From NCBI GenBank assembly GCA_001643675.2, contig LSRY02000018.1:1302001-1366000 (forward strand): 64,000 bases of DNA, written 5' to 3'. The notes beneath the pieces were generated by a model. That model had not been told where the DNA came from, searched no databases, and saw nothing but the letters and a program-made list of their open reading frames with translations. The translations under genes were made by a program, and so were the position numbers. The DNA is from Monocercomonoides exilis (lineage: Eukaryota; Preaxostyla; Oxymonadida; Polymastigidae). Positions 33,253-43,978 of this stretch are shown piece after piece (position 1 is the stretch's first letter; every line of letters starts with the position of its first letter).

Positions 33253-33465
33253 TCAGCAACCATGTCCCAAATGTTTCAAACGTTTTGTGCTTCCTTTCTG
33301 AAAAGACGTGAAATCAGAATTCTCAGTCGCCTGAACTTGAAATGACTGAATGTTTGAAAGAGATAAATTTGATTGAACAAAAGGCAAAATAAGAATAAAT
33401 AATTGAAATCCGATGCACAAAAGAAGATGCAGCAGTGAAAATAGTTGTTTGAGTTTTTCACTCAT
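33253..33465 (-). CDS. Possible small membrane protein
   Basis: An open frame of 70 residues starts MSEKLKQLFSLLHLLLC and has one strongly hydrophobic segment (LLLCIGFQLFILILPF). Just past its stop, another frame encodes a second hydrophobic stretch (LLSPWFLLILFAVAIFMFF). An unseen intron or a frameshift might join them into a two-span protein, but I found no splice pair that fits. It may be chance in AT-rich DNA. Confidence 0.2.
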   Translation of the reverse strand: MSEKLKQLFSLLHLLLCIGFQLFILILPFVQSNLSLSNIQSFQVQATENSDFTSFQKGSTKRLKHLGHGC

Positions 33466-33836
33466 GAAAACGCAATGTGACGGTTGTTGATGTGTTTTTT
33501 CGTTCTTCTATGAATACATGAACAAAAGAAACGGATTGTGAAAATTGGTTTGCTTTTTTGTATCTCTTTATAATTTTAATACTGAATATCGTTATCCTTG
33601 GCTGTTTTGAAGAGATTTATATGGAAAAAACAAAACAAAAAATTGTTCAAAAATTTTTGCCCATATCAAAATTTTATTGTTTTTGATTGAAAAAAGATTC
33701 TTTTTTCGAAGGGCAACAACGTGTGAATTCTCATGACTTTTTCTTTGTGATGCATATTTCTTTTGGGACATTTTTTGTTCGCAAACCTACAAAAACTTTT
33801 TGCATAATAACAATTCTGTTTCTTTTTCAAAGGCCA

Positions 33837-35112
33837 CCTTACGAACCTTCACCTCCTCAACAAACACACGTGATACTCTTTCTGGTGGGGGGAATGGAAG
33901 TTGATGAAGCTCCGAACGAAATGTCCAAAACCTTTGATGAAATGCTTTTGAAAGATGAATTGCTTCGTGGTGTATTTTCATGTGGTTTTGACACACCATC
34001 TCTTGTTCAGCAGATGGCCATCAAGCCAATTATTTGAGGACGCGATGGTTTTTGCAGGCTCAGTCAGGACAGGGAAAACATTTTGCTTAATTGATTGCTT
34101 GTTTGCAGATTGCTGATCCTTCCCTGCACTTCATCTAAGCAGTGATTATTAATCCAAGTCGTGAACGTGCATCGGGTGAGTTTTGAGTGTGTGCACTTTT
34201 ATGTTGTTATACACAATAATTTTACATGTTTCTTTTTTTCAGGCAACGAAGGGACTTGCAAAATCCATTAGAGGAATCCACATTTATTGCATTTTCGATG
34301 AGGACCACGTTCGCGAAGCTACACGAAAAGGAGCAGAGAAGCCTCAGCACATGATTATTGGAGGTCCCGAGATTGTAGAGAGGATAATATATTCTGAGGT
34401 TATTGATGTTTGGCATCTGCGAATCTGTGTGCTTGATGGAGCATATACATATCTTTCAAAAGAGTGTAATGTTATGATAAAAGACATTTTCTCGTCTTTA
34501 CCGTGAGAAAACGCAATCGGTTGTGATAAGCAACTGGATGTCAGTTGAAGTCATTGAAATAGCTGGCCATATTTTTGCGTTATTTGATTCGAATTATGAT
34601 TCCTTATGAAGAACATTTGCCTGACGGAATTCGACAATTCTATGTGGATGTTACAAAAGAAGAATACAAGAAGGAAGTGCCATTCGGTCTTTTTGAGACA
34701 ATTCCCATTGCTGGATATGTCATGTTCTGCAATTACCAAGAGAAAGTGGATTATATCACAGAAGCGATAAGAAGTTGAAAGTTTTCAATGAGTTCGATTC
34801 ATGGTGGAATCGGAAAAGAAGGCAAAGATCGCGCTATGAAAGATTTCATAGAAGGAAAAATCAAAGTGCTTGTGGCAACAAATTTATTAGCGCATAGCAT
34901 TGATGTGCAGCATGCTTCGTTTGTTGTGAATAATGACTTTGTGAATGAATGGTTCCACATTAATTGGCGAGTTGAAATATTAGGCTGTTATGAAGGGAAA
35001 AGTTATGTAATTAACATGGTTACTGAAGCAGATGAGAAAATGATGAAGGAGACACAGGAATACGATGAAACAAAAATTGAAGAGCTTCCACAAAAGTCGA
35101 TGAACTGCTTCA
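33837..35112 (+). pseudogene. Decayed eIF4A/eIF4A3-type DEAD-box helicase
   Basis: Fragments align in order with the whole eIF4A family core. They are [29 protein letters not shown], a TAG/frameshift-ridden walker A region, INPSRER, IIGGPEIVERI, VLDGAYTYLSK at the place of VLDEADEMLSR, GIRQFYVDVTKEEYK, YVMFCNYQEKVD, SSIHGGIGKEGKDRAMKDF, VLVATNLLAHSIDVQ and a ruined HRIGR box (FHINWRVEILG). In-frame stops follow PII at ~34037 and occur elsewhere. The DEAD box is lost and the GKT is out of frame. A GT-AG intron (~34157-34242) with GTGAGT donor is still present, so this is a duplicated copy, not a processed one. No intact helicase of this type is in the window. Confidence 0.85.
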
Positions 35113-35159
35113 GAAATAGCAACAGAGGAATGGACATGACAAAGAAATTATGAATTTTT

Positions 35160-36059
35160 TGAAGAAGGGGAGAACAAGCATTTGAGAAGAGAAATGGGTT
35201 GCAAGCATAACAATGGGGAGAAAGTGAAATGAAGTTGCAGGCAAACTTCACCAAAAAACGAAGAGAAGAGCATGAAAAAGGCAGCATTTTATGAATTGCT
35301 GTGAAAAGGAAGGACTGACGTTAATATGATTGTGAAATAATAATGCTTATTGAAGGCTATTGTTGGAGTTCTTCAATTATTTTCTTACAAATAATAGAAT
35401 ACCAAAATTAATAAATGATATTGGGATAACTTTTCTTTGAGGCTTTGTTTTGATACGATCATATTGTGAAGCTCAATGTCCCACGTTTGTCATCACTTCC
35501 ATGTGGCCATACGCATTTGAAATTCCAATTGTGCATTTCAAATGTATTTACACATTTATTGTTTGTTTGTTTGTTTTGAACTTGGTTTTTGTTTATTAGC
35601 CATTGAGATATTTTCGGTTTTTAGCTATTTATTTATTTAATTATTTATTTTTCAATCAAATAAGATTTGTTTTGTAATTTGAGAGAAAATCTCAATTGAA
35701 GATGATATTCTTTTTTTATTCGTTAGATGTATTGGTACTTTTGTACATCAACCTAAATAAATAAATAAATAAATTTATCGTTTTTGTTTTTTTAACAACG
35801 AGTTGCTGATAATTAAGTATGATAATCTTATTTCGCACTAAAAGTTTCAATTCATATTTCATTTTGATAAAGTCGAATTGAATATGTGTTGTTGTTTTCA
35901 TGGCAAACACTTATAAAAATAAAGATGTTTTTGCAAAAATGATATGGTTTTTAATAAAACTTCATTTTTTTCAATCATCTTTAACATCACATAGGATTTT
36001 ATTGAAGCAAAAAAATGTGTAAAAAAAGAAAACCAGGAAAAATGTCTTCATCCACAATC
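35160..36059. other. Gene-free AT-rich interval
   Basis: Nothing coding is seen. It contains short TTTA/AAAT simple repeats (around 35625-35655 and 35753-35773) and must include the 3' end of the phosphatase gene. Confidence 0.5.
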
Positions 36060-39000
36060 TCAATCAACATCAATTTGAAAAGCAAGATCTTGATCATCCG
36101 GCACTGAAGGCTGCATTTCTGCTTCAATCTTGCTCAATCCATCGTTTTCTTTCTTCGAATCTGCAGGCTGTGAAGAACTGATGTTTGTTTGCAATTCATC
36201 ATCCTTTTGTTTCAATCCCTTGCCTTCTTTGTTATTTTCTTCCCCGTCATAGCTCGGAACCGCTTCTCCTCCATTCCGCGCTCTTTCTGCTTTCTCCTTC
36301 TCTTCCTCTTCCTTCAGCACAGCCTCAATTGGCAGAACAGACCCTTTCAGTGAAGATAGCAGCTTCACTTCCTCAGCATGCGCCAGATACTCCTTTAGAT
36401 TGAGCGACGGAGACAGCAGAGAAAGAAGCAGAAGAAGATACGGATTGAACAAAGCAGGGTGCGAGAAAGAGCGTGTTTGAGGGTATTTTGGCTGAGCTTG
36501 GCGGAAGTTGCTTGGAGGAAGTGGCTGGCTGGAGGGGGGAATGGGGAAAGGAGGATGTGAAGCGGAGGAGGAAAGAGGGAGGCAGGAAGACGATGAAGTG
36601 GAGAAGGAGGAAAACGAAGGAGACGGAAGAGGTGAGGGAGAAGGAGAAGGTGAGGTGACTGTGACGACAGGGGTGCGATATGGATGAAGTGAAAATGAAG
36701 AAGAAGTAATTGTAGTAGTTGGAGAAGGAGAAGGCGAAGAAGAAGGCGTCAAAGAAGGAGAGGCAGAATTATCAGTCAAACAAAGTGAAGTGTCACTGGC
36801 TGAATGTAATGAATGAACAGAAGCATGATTTGTGAGTGAATTGGATGAATTCTGTATGATTGGTTGTCGCAAAGAGGGAAGAGCAAAAGAGGCATAAGAG
36901 GAAGGTGGGAAAGAAGACAGAAGCTCCTGAGATGGTGATAATGCATTAGAAAGCTCTTCTGAACTTTTGCCAAATTCTTCTTTTGTTTTGTTATCTTTTT
37001 TGTTTGATTGACATTTTTCTTCTGCTTCTTTCTTGAGCTCTTCATTTCTTCCTGTCTGTTCATTAAAAGCGCTAAATGAATCCACTTTCTGGTTGTCTGA
37101 GCTTCCAAACACAGAAGGAATTGTCAACTCCATCTCATCTTTGTTATCATCACTCTCTCCGCTTTCAGTTTTCTCGTCGTCATTCTGTCCTTCTTTTCCA
37201 TCGTTTTTGAAACTGACTTTTCTTCTTCTTCTTCTTTCTCCCTCTTCTCCTTCTCCTTTTTCCTCTTCTTCTTCGTCTTCTTCTTCTTCCACCTCCACAG
37301 AGCTGCCACATCCGATCTTGTCATCTCCATCTTCTCCTTCATTCTGCTCAACTTCTCCTTCGTCTTCTCCTTTACTCCTCTGAATGCTCTCCACTTTGCT
37401 TGCGACAGACGCCACTGACTGCATCAGCGGCAGATAAAACAGCGACTTCTCGTTTCCTTCTCTCAGCTGAAGAGAAGAAAGCGACGACACATTCAGCGGG
37501 CTGCTTGACGAGTACAGCACAGCCGAGGCATCGTCCAGTGAATCGCTTGGCTGGCAGGGCGGGGCAGGCAGAAGAGGAGAAGGAAACAAAGGCGCATTAG
37601 ACTGCTCTGAGGGTGTCTGCACAACAGGCGGCTGGGATGGATCGAGGAATGGAAGGAAAGATCCCTCTGCGTCTGGCTTAATCTCCTGCACAAGATCATA
37701 TGTTGATGCGCTTTCTTCCATTGTGTTTGAAAGCTGAGCATGGGGTGCAAGAATGGCTGTGCGTTGAGTCGGATTGAATGGAGATTGACCAGCAGCTGGA
37801 ATGATTGCCATTGCATTGGCAGATTCTGTGCCTTCTTTTCTCTTTTTTGCTATCGCTTTGTCTGCTTCCATCGAATGCAGATGTTTTCTCTTTCTTTTTG
37901 CCAGCTTTGATTCAATGTGCATCTTACAAGGAAGTAATCTTTGGTGCAAAGTGGACAAGTCATTCACTTTTCCTTGTTCGAATGTGATATCATCGTTTTC
38001 GTCTGTCTCAGATTCGCAAGCACTGGAAGTGGAAGAAGCATTCATTTGTGTTTTGATTTTTGTCATTTTCTTTCTTTTTCTTTTCTCTTTTCCTAAAGTT
38101 TTCTGGTCATCTCCGAATGAAACGCTGACTTTCCCACTTTCTCCTTCTTCTTCCTCTTCATTTTCCTCTTCATTTTCGTTTGAGCTGCTTTCGCTTCCAC
38201 CTTCACTTGTCCCACTTTTATCTGAATATTCATCTTCTTCCTCTTCTTCTTCCTCTTCTTCCTCTTCATCAGCAATACCTGCTGCATACGCATTCGACTT
38301 GTGTATTCTGTTTATGCTTTTCAGTCTGTCGCTCATAAACTGCTTCATAATCGTTGCATATTTCACTTGATTGACTTGATTCATCTGATTCACTTTGCGT
38401 GCTGACTTCTGCAGAGCCATTGAATAACGCCTATTTCTATGCTGTGCCGGCCACAAGCGGAATAACGGCTTTGCTGGAATCGAGAGAACCGTAATTGCCT
38501 GCTCGAATTCCTCCAGCTGCCGGAAAAAAGAAGGGTTGGGGCTGATGATAGGGCGGCAGAGGCGGAGATAGAAGAAAGCGTTGCGAAGAAGGACGAGATC
38601 GGCGAAGGTGATGGTGGAGGCACGGAGGACATAGCGGATGGGGATGAGAGATGAGGAAGAAGAGGAGGTGGCGGATGATGATGATGATGATGAGGCAGAA
38701 GGAGAAGGGAGAGAGAGAGGAAGAGGAAGAGGAAGAGAAGGATTGGAAGGAAATAGAGTGGACTGGAAAGAAGAAGAAGAAGATAGCAAAGGATGTGATG
38801 ATGCTGATGACAAAGGAGAGAAACCAGAAGGAATCAGAGGAGGAAAAGGATTGGGCTGTTGAAGCTGCGCAGGAGGGGATATCAATTGAGATGTTAATGT
38901 GGACGTGTTATGAGAAGGAGAGAAAGAGGAAGAAGAATTTGTCAGAGGGAAAAGAGGAGATGAGACGAGAACAGGAAACATGGGTGTGACTGATGATTGT

Positions 39001-41321
39001 TCACTTGGTGAAGGTTCGAGGGATTGAGGTGAAATGTTATTGGAAGAAGAAGAAGAACAAGAAGAAGAAGTGTTGGTGTGTTGTTGTTGTGGAAGATTTG
39101 CAGAGAAAGAGGTTGCGGGTGCTAATGAAGTGTTTTCAGTGTCAGGAGAGCCATTTGAGGCTGTTTGTGTGTTGAAGAGAGGCTTTGTAGAGAGAGAAGA
39201 GGCAATCAAAGCAGAAACATCTGAAGTGAAGGAGGAACGAGGGAAAAGAGGCTGAGAACGGAGAGAGGAATAGTTCAGGGAAAAAGGAAGAGAAGAAGGA
39301 GAGGAAGGAGAGGTGGAAGAAATAGAAGAAACAAGCATGTCTGATGGACTGATTGGCTCGTCAACTGAGTCCGTTGTGTCATCGCTTGGATTCATTTTTG
39401 TTGTTAATTGGGAATTTTGTTGATCTGGTTGAGTGAGTGATGGTGGAGAAGGGGGAGGAAGAGTAGGAAATGTTGTTTGAGAAGACATCAAACATTCTTT
39501 TGCTGAATTGTCAGTGTTTGCTTCAGCATTGTCAGAAAGTGAAAATGGAGTTGAATTCAGAGAAAATGGTTGATGTTTATCAGAAGATTGATGATGAAGT
39601 GTATCTGAATTTAGTGGGGTGTTATCATAACAAGAAGAAGATAATGATAAAGAAGAAGGCAAAGGATTAGGCTGATTTAAGGAATTAGAAGATGAGATAG
39701 GAGTAGGAGCAGCAGCAGAAGAAGAAGCAGAGGAAGAAGATGGAGTAAATGTTTGTGTGGATGTGGGTGTTGGCGTTGATGCTGGCGAAGGAGAAGGCGA
39801 AGTGACAATTGGAGGGGCAGACTGATAGGGAATGATGGAGTCAAATTGCTTGTCAGGCAGCTGCGTGATGCGAGTGGAAGGGCGAAGAGATGAAGTGCTG
39901 TACTGGCTGTCACTGAATTGGAGAGAAGACGGTGAGGAAGCAGAAAGAGAGGAGGAGGAAGAAAGTGAAGATGAGGAAGATGCTAATGAACTTTTTTGTG
40001 GTGCTGATATATTTTGCTTTTGTTTGTATGTTTGTTGGTAGTGCTTGTCTGGCAGATGAATTGCATCTTCATTCGTGTTTAGTGAGTGAGACAGATTGTG
40101 TATTGCTTCAAGTGATTCCGTTTTGCTGGCAGCCAAGTTAACTGCGTCGCCATTCATCATCATTGTCATCATCGCTGCTTTGTCTCTTTGCTCTTCTGCA
40201 CTTTCCTTTTCTGCTTTGATGTCTTTGCGTTCGCATCCTTCTTTATCAAATTCAGTAACTCTGTTATCATCGTCACTTTTCCTTCTCCTCCTCTCTTTTC
40301 TCATTCTCCTTCCGTGTCTTTTATCTTCATCGACGGAATACGACTTGTCTGAGCGTGTCTCTCTTTCTCTTTCTTCTCTTTGTATTCTTCTGTCTCTGCT
40401 GCCTTGTCTGCTTCCGAGTGTTCCCCCAACAGTCAATGCGGCCATCATCATCAAATACATCAGAACAATGCTGGCAGAACGTGATACGCCCAAGTGGCAG
40501 AACACAAGCACTTTCCGCTCTTCCTTTCGACACTTCTCCAAAAAGTAGAATGCCTCGGAGAAAAATTGGATGATGTTTTCCCAGTCTTCATCGCATATAA
40601 GAAGATGGAGCACTGGCCGTTCAAGAAATATGCCCTTGCGCGACATTTCACGCCCTTGCCTAGGACCTGTACCTGCCATCGATATTTGGTCAACCATGCT
40701 TCCTTCTGGTATATCAATTTCTGACGCGCAATTCAGTAAACATTCAATGTGAAGATCATCCAATATCTGTTGGTTTTGTGCATGAAACGAACTCCCAAGG
40801 TACAGGTACGGTAAAACTGCAGATGGTAAATTACTGTCAAATGGAGGGAGTGCTGGAATTGAATCTCTTCTCCTCAAAGACCTGAGACGAATCTTCAATC
40901 TTGAGGTTCTATCATAACAAAATGATGGAAAATATAAAAACACTGACTTGAATCCTCCTTCAATAACAAATAGCGGAGAAAAAACATGAAATCCTGCTAA
41001 GGTATTTGCGAGAAATTCTGCGTTTTCATGTCCAGTTTCATCGTAAATACAGCAAATGTAAAAACATGTTTCTCGAAACTGCAAAATAGTTTGTGCATTT
41101 CTGTCTGCTCTTGCAACAATTGAGTCTTTGATGTTACCTTTTCTAGCAACTGAAACATCAAAATTTGACAAATCAATGTTAAAGGCGCTGTAAATATGAT
41201 TGTCAAAAAAATCGGCTTTTGAACGAACATCAAATATCACCATCCAACGCCTAACATATCCAGTCAATAAAAGCTGAGCGAACTGATGAACGGAAATGTA
41301 ACCAGTAACATCAGCTTGCAT
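36060..41321 (-). CDS. Rhodanese plus dual-specificity phosphatase, split fold
   Basis: Single exon, 1,753 residues from the Met at 41321; the frame stays open to 41519, but that extension is not rhodanese-like. The N-terminus is a rhodanese/CH2-type domain (WMVIFDVRSKADFFDNHIYSA). A dual-specificity phosphatase domain follows: LPYLYLGSSFHAQN, LLNCASE, an acidic LLICDEDWENI loop with the general-acid Asp, and the CX5R loop FCHLGVSRSASI with Cys codon 40499-40497. This is MAP-kinase-phosphatase architecture. The residue before Cys is Phe, not the usual His. After the P-loop helix (VLMYLMMM) the fold is broken by ~600 residues of Ser/Pro/Gln-rich sequence. The missing helices then appear near 38.5-38.6 kb (ITFADLVLLRN, LCRPIISPNPSFFRQLEEFE). 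A long acidic and Ser-rich tail follows. Probably a MAPK-type phosphatase; activity is inferred. Confidence 0.8.
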   Translation of the reverse strand: MQADVTGYISVHQFAQLLLTGYVRRWMVIFDVRSKADFFDNHIYSAFNIDLSNFDVSVARKGNIKDSIVARADRNAQTILQFRETCFYICCIYDETGHENAEFLANTLAGFHVFSPLFVIEGGFKSVFLYFPSFCYDRTSRLKIRLRSLRRRDSIPALPPFDSNLPSAVLPYLYLGSSFHAQNQQILDDLHIECLLNCASEIDIPEGSMVDQISMAGTGPRQGREMSRKGIFLERPVLHLLICDEDWENIIQFFSEAFYFLEKCRKEERKVLVFCHLGVSRSASIVLMYLMMMAALTVGGTLGSRQGSRDRRIQREERERETRSDKSYSVDEDKRHGRRMRKERRRRKSDDDNRVTEFDKEGCERKDIKAEKESAEEQRDKAAMMTMMMNGDAVNLAASKTESLEAIHNLSHSLNTNEDAIHLPDKHYQQTYKQKQNISAPQKSSLASSSSSLSSSSSLSASSPSSLQFSDSQYSTSSLRPSTRITQLPDKQFDSIIPYQSAPPIVTSPSPSPASTPTPTSTQTFTPSSSSASSSAAAPTPISSSNSLNQPNPLPSSLSLSSSCYDNTPLNSDTLHHQSSDKHQPFSLNSTPFSLSDNAEANTDNSAKECLMSSQTTFPTLPPPSPPSLTQPDQQNSQLTTKMNPSDDTTDSVDEPISPSDMLVSSISSTSPSSPSSLPFSLNYSSLRSQPLFPRSSFTSDVSALIASSLSTKPLFNTQTASNGSPDTENTSLAPATSFSANLPQQQHTNTSSSCSSSSSNNISPQSLEPSPSEQSSVTPMFPVLVSSPLFPLTNSSSSFSPSHNTSTLTSQLISPPAQLQQPNPFPPLIPSGFSPLSSASSHPLLSSSSSFQSTLFPSNPSLPLPLPLSLPSPSASSSSSSSATSSSSSSLIPIRYVLRASTITFADLVLLRNAFFYLRLCRPIISPNPSFFRQLEEFEQAITVLSIPAKPLFRLWPAQHRNRRYSMALQKSARKVNQMNQVNQVKYATIMKQFMSDRLKSINRIHKSNAYAAGIADEEEEEEEEEEEDEYSDKSGTSEGGSESSSNENEEENEEEEEGESGKVSVSFGDDQKTLGKEKRKRKKMTKIKTQMNASSTSSACESETDENDDITFEQGKVNDLSTLHQRLLPCKMHIESKLAKRKRKHLHSMEADKAIAKKRKEGTESANAMAIIPAAGQSPFNPTQRTAILAPHAQLSNTMEESASTYDLVQEIKPDAEGSFLPFLDPSQPPVVQTPSEQSNAPLFPSPLLPAPPCQPSDSLDDASAVLYSSSSPLNVSSLSSLQLREGNEKSLFYLPLMQSVASVASKVESIQRSKGEDEGEVEQNEGEDGDDKIGCGSSVEVEEEEDEEEEEKGEGEEGERRRRRKVSFKNDGKEGQNDDEKTESGESDDNKDEMELTIPSVFGSSDNQKVDSFSAFNEQTGRNEELKKEAEEKCQSNKKDNKTKEEFGKSSEELSNALSPSQELLSSFPPSSYASFALPSLRQPIIQNSSNSLTNHASVHSLHSASDTSLCLTDNSASPSLTPSSSPSPSPTTTITSSSFSLHPYRTPVVTVTSPSPSPSPLPSPSFSSFSTSSSSCLPLSSSASHPPFPIPPSSQPLPPSNFRQAQPKYPQTRSFSHPALFNPYLLLLLSLLSPSLNLKEYLAHAEEVKLLSSLKGSVLPIEAVLKEEEEKEKAERARNGGEAVPSYDGEENNKEGKGLKQKDDELQTNISSSQPADSKKENDGLSKIEAEMQPSVPDDQDLAFQIDVD

Positions 41322-41701
41322 TTTTTGAGAAGAAGTAAGTGGAATTATGGCATGTGAGAAAAGAAAAAGGAGGGAAGGAAAATGAGCTATGCTCAGAGAA
41401 ATGTGCAAAGCAGACAAAAGACGGAAAGGATTTGGATGGGGAAGCGCATCTGTTGTAACATGAATATTTGAGCACTGGAAAAAAGCAAATAGCTTGTTCT
41501 TTGAATCACAACAAAACACTCTGTCAAGTTATGAAAAGTGGATTATGAAATGCACCTCATCAAAAATAAAAACAAACGCTAACCCATTGCGTTAAAAGTC
41601 CATTTTGTCTTATTACGAACTTTATGAAAAAAAATTATAATTTCTTTTCTAATAAAAAGTAAAGAAAATCAGATAAAAAAAGACTTGAAAGTTGAAAAAA
41701 T

Positions 41702-41774
41702 GTCGCGATCCGGGATTGAACCGGAGACCTATTGCGTGTTAGGCAATTGTGATAACCAACTACACCATCGCGAC
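41702..41774 (-). tRNA. tRNA-Val (AAC)
   Basis: A 73 nt cloverleaf with no intron. The 7 bp acceptor pairs GTCGCGA with TCGCGAC; the D arm is GTG/CAC. The anticodon stem pairs ATTGC with GCAAT around loop CTAACAC, with anticodon AAC. The T stem pairs TCCGG with CCGGA around TTCAATC. A run of six T follows on the coding strand, a Pol III terminator. It is identical to the copy at 55040. Confidence 0.95.
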
Positions 41775-42405
41775 CCGAAATTTCAAATTTCACTCTTATC
41801 ATTTTATCAACTTCCTTCATTCCTTTCCCTTCTTTCATTTTTTTCTATTCTTTATTCTTATCTTCCACAGCAAATAATTTCTTCCACTTTTCTTTTCTGA
41901 AATGACTTTATTTTTTGTATCACATCCATTTCGCAACTTCCTCAAGTGTTCTTCTTTTTCACTTTGTTTCACCCTCCAACCTCCATTCTCCTCTTTATTT
42001 ATTTCCAAAACAGCACAAACTGTTTTCTTTCAATTTTTTCTTCCACAATCTCATTCATCCACTCAATGCATCAGTCTGTCTGCCTCTTCATTTTTTTCAT
42101 GTTATCTTCATCTTTCACTTCCTGAGACAAAATCATTCTAAAATTGTAGCAGCTGCGCTTGAGCACCAATCTTCCCTTTTCGAAACAGATTTTTTGATTA
42201 ACTTCTTCCAAATCTCTTTTTTTTTTCTTTTAAATCACTTCGTGTTCAATGCGAACAAACACACAAATGAAAAATAAATTCTCTCATTAATATTGTTACA
42301 GTGTTTAAAGATAAGAATATTCGCTTCTTCAAAGCTTGTAACTTTTGAAAACTCTAAAAATTTTATTCTGCTTCATCAGAAAGTCCAGTTCCTCTTTATG
42401 CTTCG
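41775..42405. other. Gene-free interval
   Basis: AT- and pyrimidine-rich. Plus-strand open frames at 41902-42277 are Phe/Leu/Ser-rich and overlap each other in two frames, as expected of biased DNA rather than a gene. Confidence 0.45.
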
Positions 42406-43968
42406 CTATTCACACAAAAGATGAATGTGCTCTTCTCTTGTGAGCTCAAAATATGACTTCAAAGAAGTGCAAAGTTTGCAAAACTCTTCCAAGTTTTTTG
42501 CTTGACAAAATAATGAATGGCTTATTTCATCTCGTAACAAAGAGTTATGTGTTTGTTTGGTTTCGCCTGATTTACTGTCAAGAGAAGAATTGATGTAACT
42601 GAGAATATTCTCCTGCTGAGGAGGAAGTGCAGACCCAAGTTTGATGCAGGTCGCTTGCTCTTGTTCGAGATAATACTTTGCCCATGAAAGAAAATTTACT
42701 GTAAACATTTATAAAATAACAGAAGACATTTAATAAAATTTGAGAAATAGAATAATCCACCATTAAAAAAGAAATTTAAAAAAAAAGTTTTTCTGGTTTT
42801 AATTTGTAAAAATGATAACGTTCAAAGCACAAAGATCAAAAAATTTTTGATTTTCTAAAATGAAAACATGATTGTTCATAAATTCAGCGGGCAAACTTGT
42901 TTCATCACGTCCAGAAAATAGCTGAGCATTTTGGAATTGTTCGGATAATTTCTTCAATGCCTGCAGATCACTGAAGGCCTGTTCCGCTTTGTCCATTTTG
43001 AAATCTCCGATTCCTCCTCCGCTAAGCAAAGATTCTCCCGAAAACACAACTGAAGTCGGAGGCTGCGGCAAAAGCAGTGACTGTTGGGAAGGCGTAGAAA
43101 ATGAAGTTGGCGAAGCTGTTGATGTTAAATAAGGTGCAAATGAAAAAGGAGATGCTGAACTTGTGCTCGCTGAATCAGAGAATGATTCAAAACATGAAGA
43201 TGTAATGAAATGTTGATTGTGAGAGCTAAAACTATCAATGTTTGAATGAATAGGCTGCAAATTATTTAGTAATAAATTCATATGTCAAATTTTAATCAAA
43301 ATAAATAAATAAATAAATAAATAGCAGGAGCATACAATACAATGAAAGCACATGTGTCCCTCAGAATGGGCTGGAGTTGGAATAGGGCGAACTTCAATTC
43401 CAGACCCTATCTGTCAGTCATTCAAAAAACATTATTCATGATTGCCAGCTAAAAATTACCCGAAAAAGATTGGATGAAAAAAAGAAATAAAACTGTTATA
43501 ATTGAATGTTCGTCAATTGCAGAAAGATGCTTCAATATAGAAGAAGGAAATTTTGACGAAAAAGATTCCACTTCCGCTTTTCCTATATATATTGAAATAT
43601 CTTTACATTTTTCATCTTCTATCTGTAATTCTGCCCTCCTCTGTACATTTAGCACAACATTAAGAATAAGTATGTTTGGCATTAAAAATATTGTTTATTG
43701 GCCAAATAAGAATAAAATTGAAATATTATAAATTTTCAATGGCACATACAATTAACTCGGGGATAAAATCAACAACCCCAAGGGAATGATCATAATGTGA
43801 ATGCGTTAAAAATATTTTTGTGATTTTTGGAATTGGATGAAGTTGATTTAGTTCATTCTTTATTGATTCGAAGTCAGGCGCATCAATCAAAGCTCCAAAT
43901 GACGTTTCTCTGTCTACTATTATATAACTTGATATATGACGCTTACAGCAAATGGTATGGATATCCAT
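42406..43968 (-). CDS. Metallo-beta-lactamase-fold hydrolase, glyoxalase II-like
   Basis: Five exons fit in phase: 43968-43750, 43640-43494, 43410-43336, 43254-42831 and 42698-42406, giving 385 residues and ending in TAG. The first metal-binding motif is THSHYDHSLG (HxHxDH). The second histidine region is PIPTPAHSEGHMCF, and the conserved-acid region is VFSGESLLSGGGIGDF, like GDTLFxGGCGRF of glyoxalase II but with Glu for Asp. Around LFSGRDETSLPAEFMNN the usual GHEY histidine is not evident (GRDE). A Ser-rich insert of about 50 residues sits before VFSGES. The fold is clear; glyoxalase II is the nearest family by layout, yet the altered third and later ligands leave substrate and activity open. 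The last donor is chosen by phase (GTGCTT). Confidence 0.75.
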
Positions 43969-43978
43969 TAATCTTTCT

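Noticed and set aside
41322-41519. Upstream extension of the phosphatase frame
   Set aside because: The 66 extra residues lie before the rhodanese start and look like translated leader; the Met at 41321 fits the domain better.
41902-42277. Two overlapping plus-strand frames of 79 and 120 residues
   Set aside because: Pyrimidine-rich low-complexity sequence; overlapping frames and no motif.
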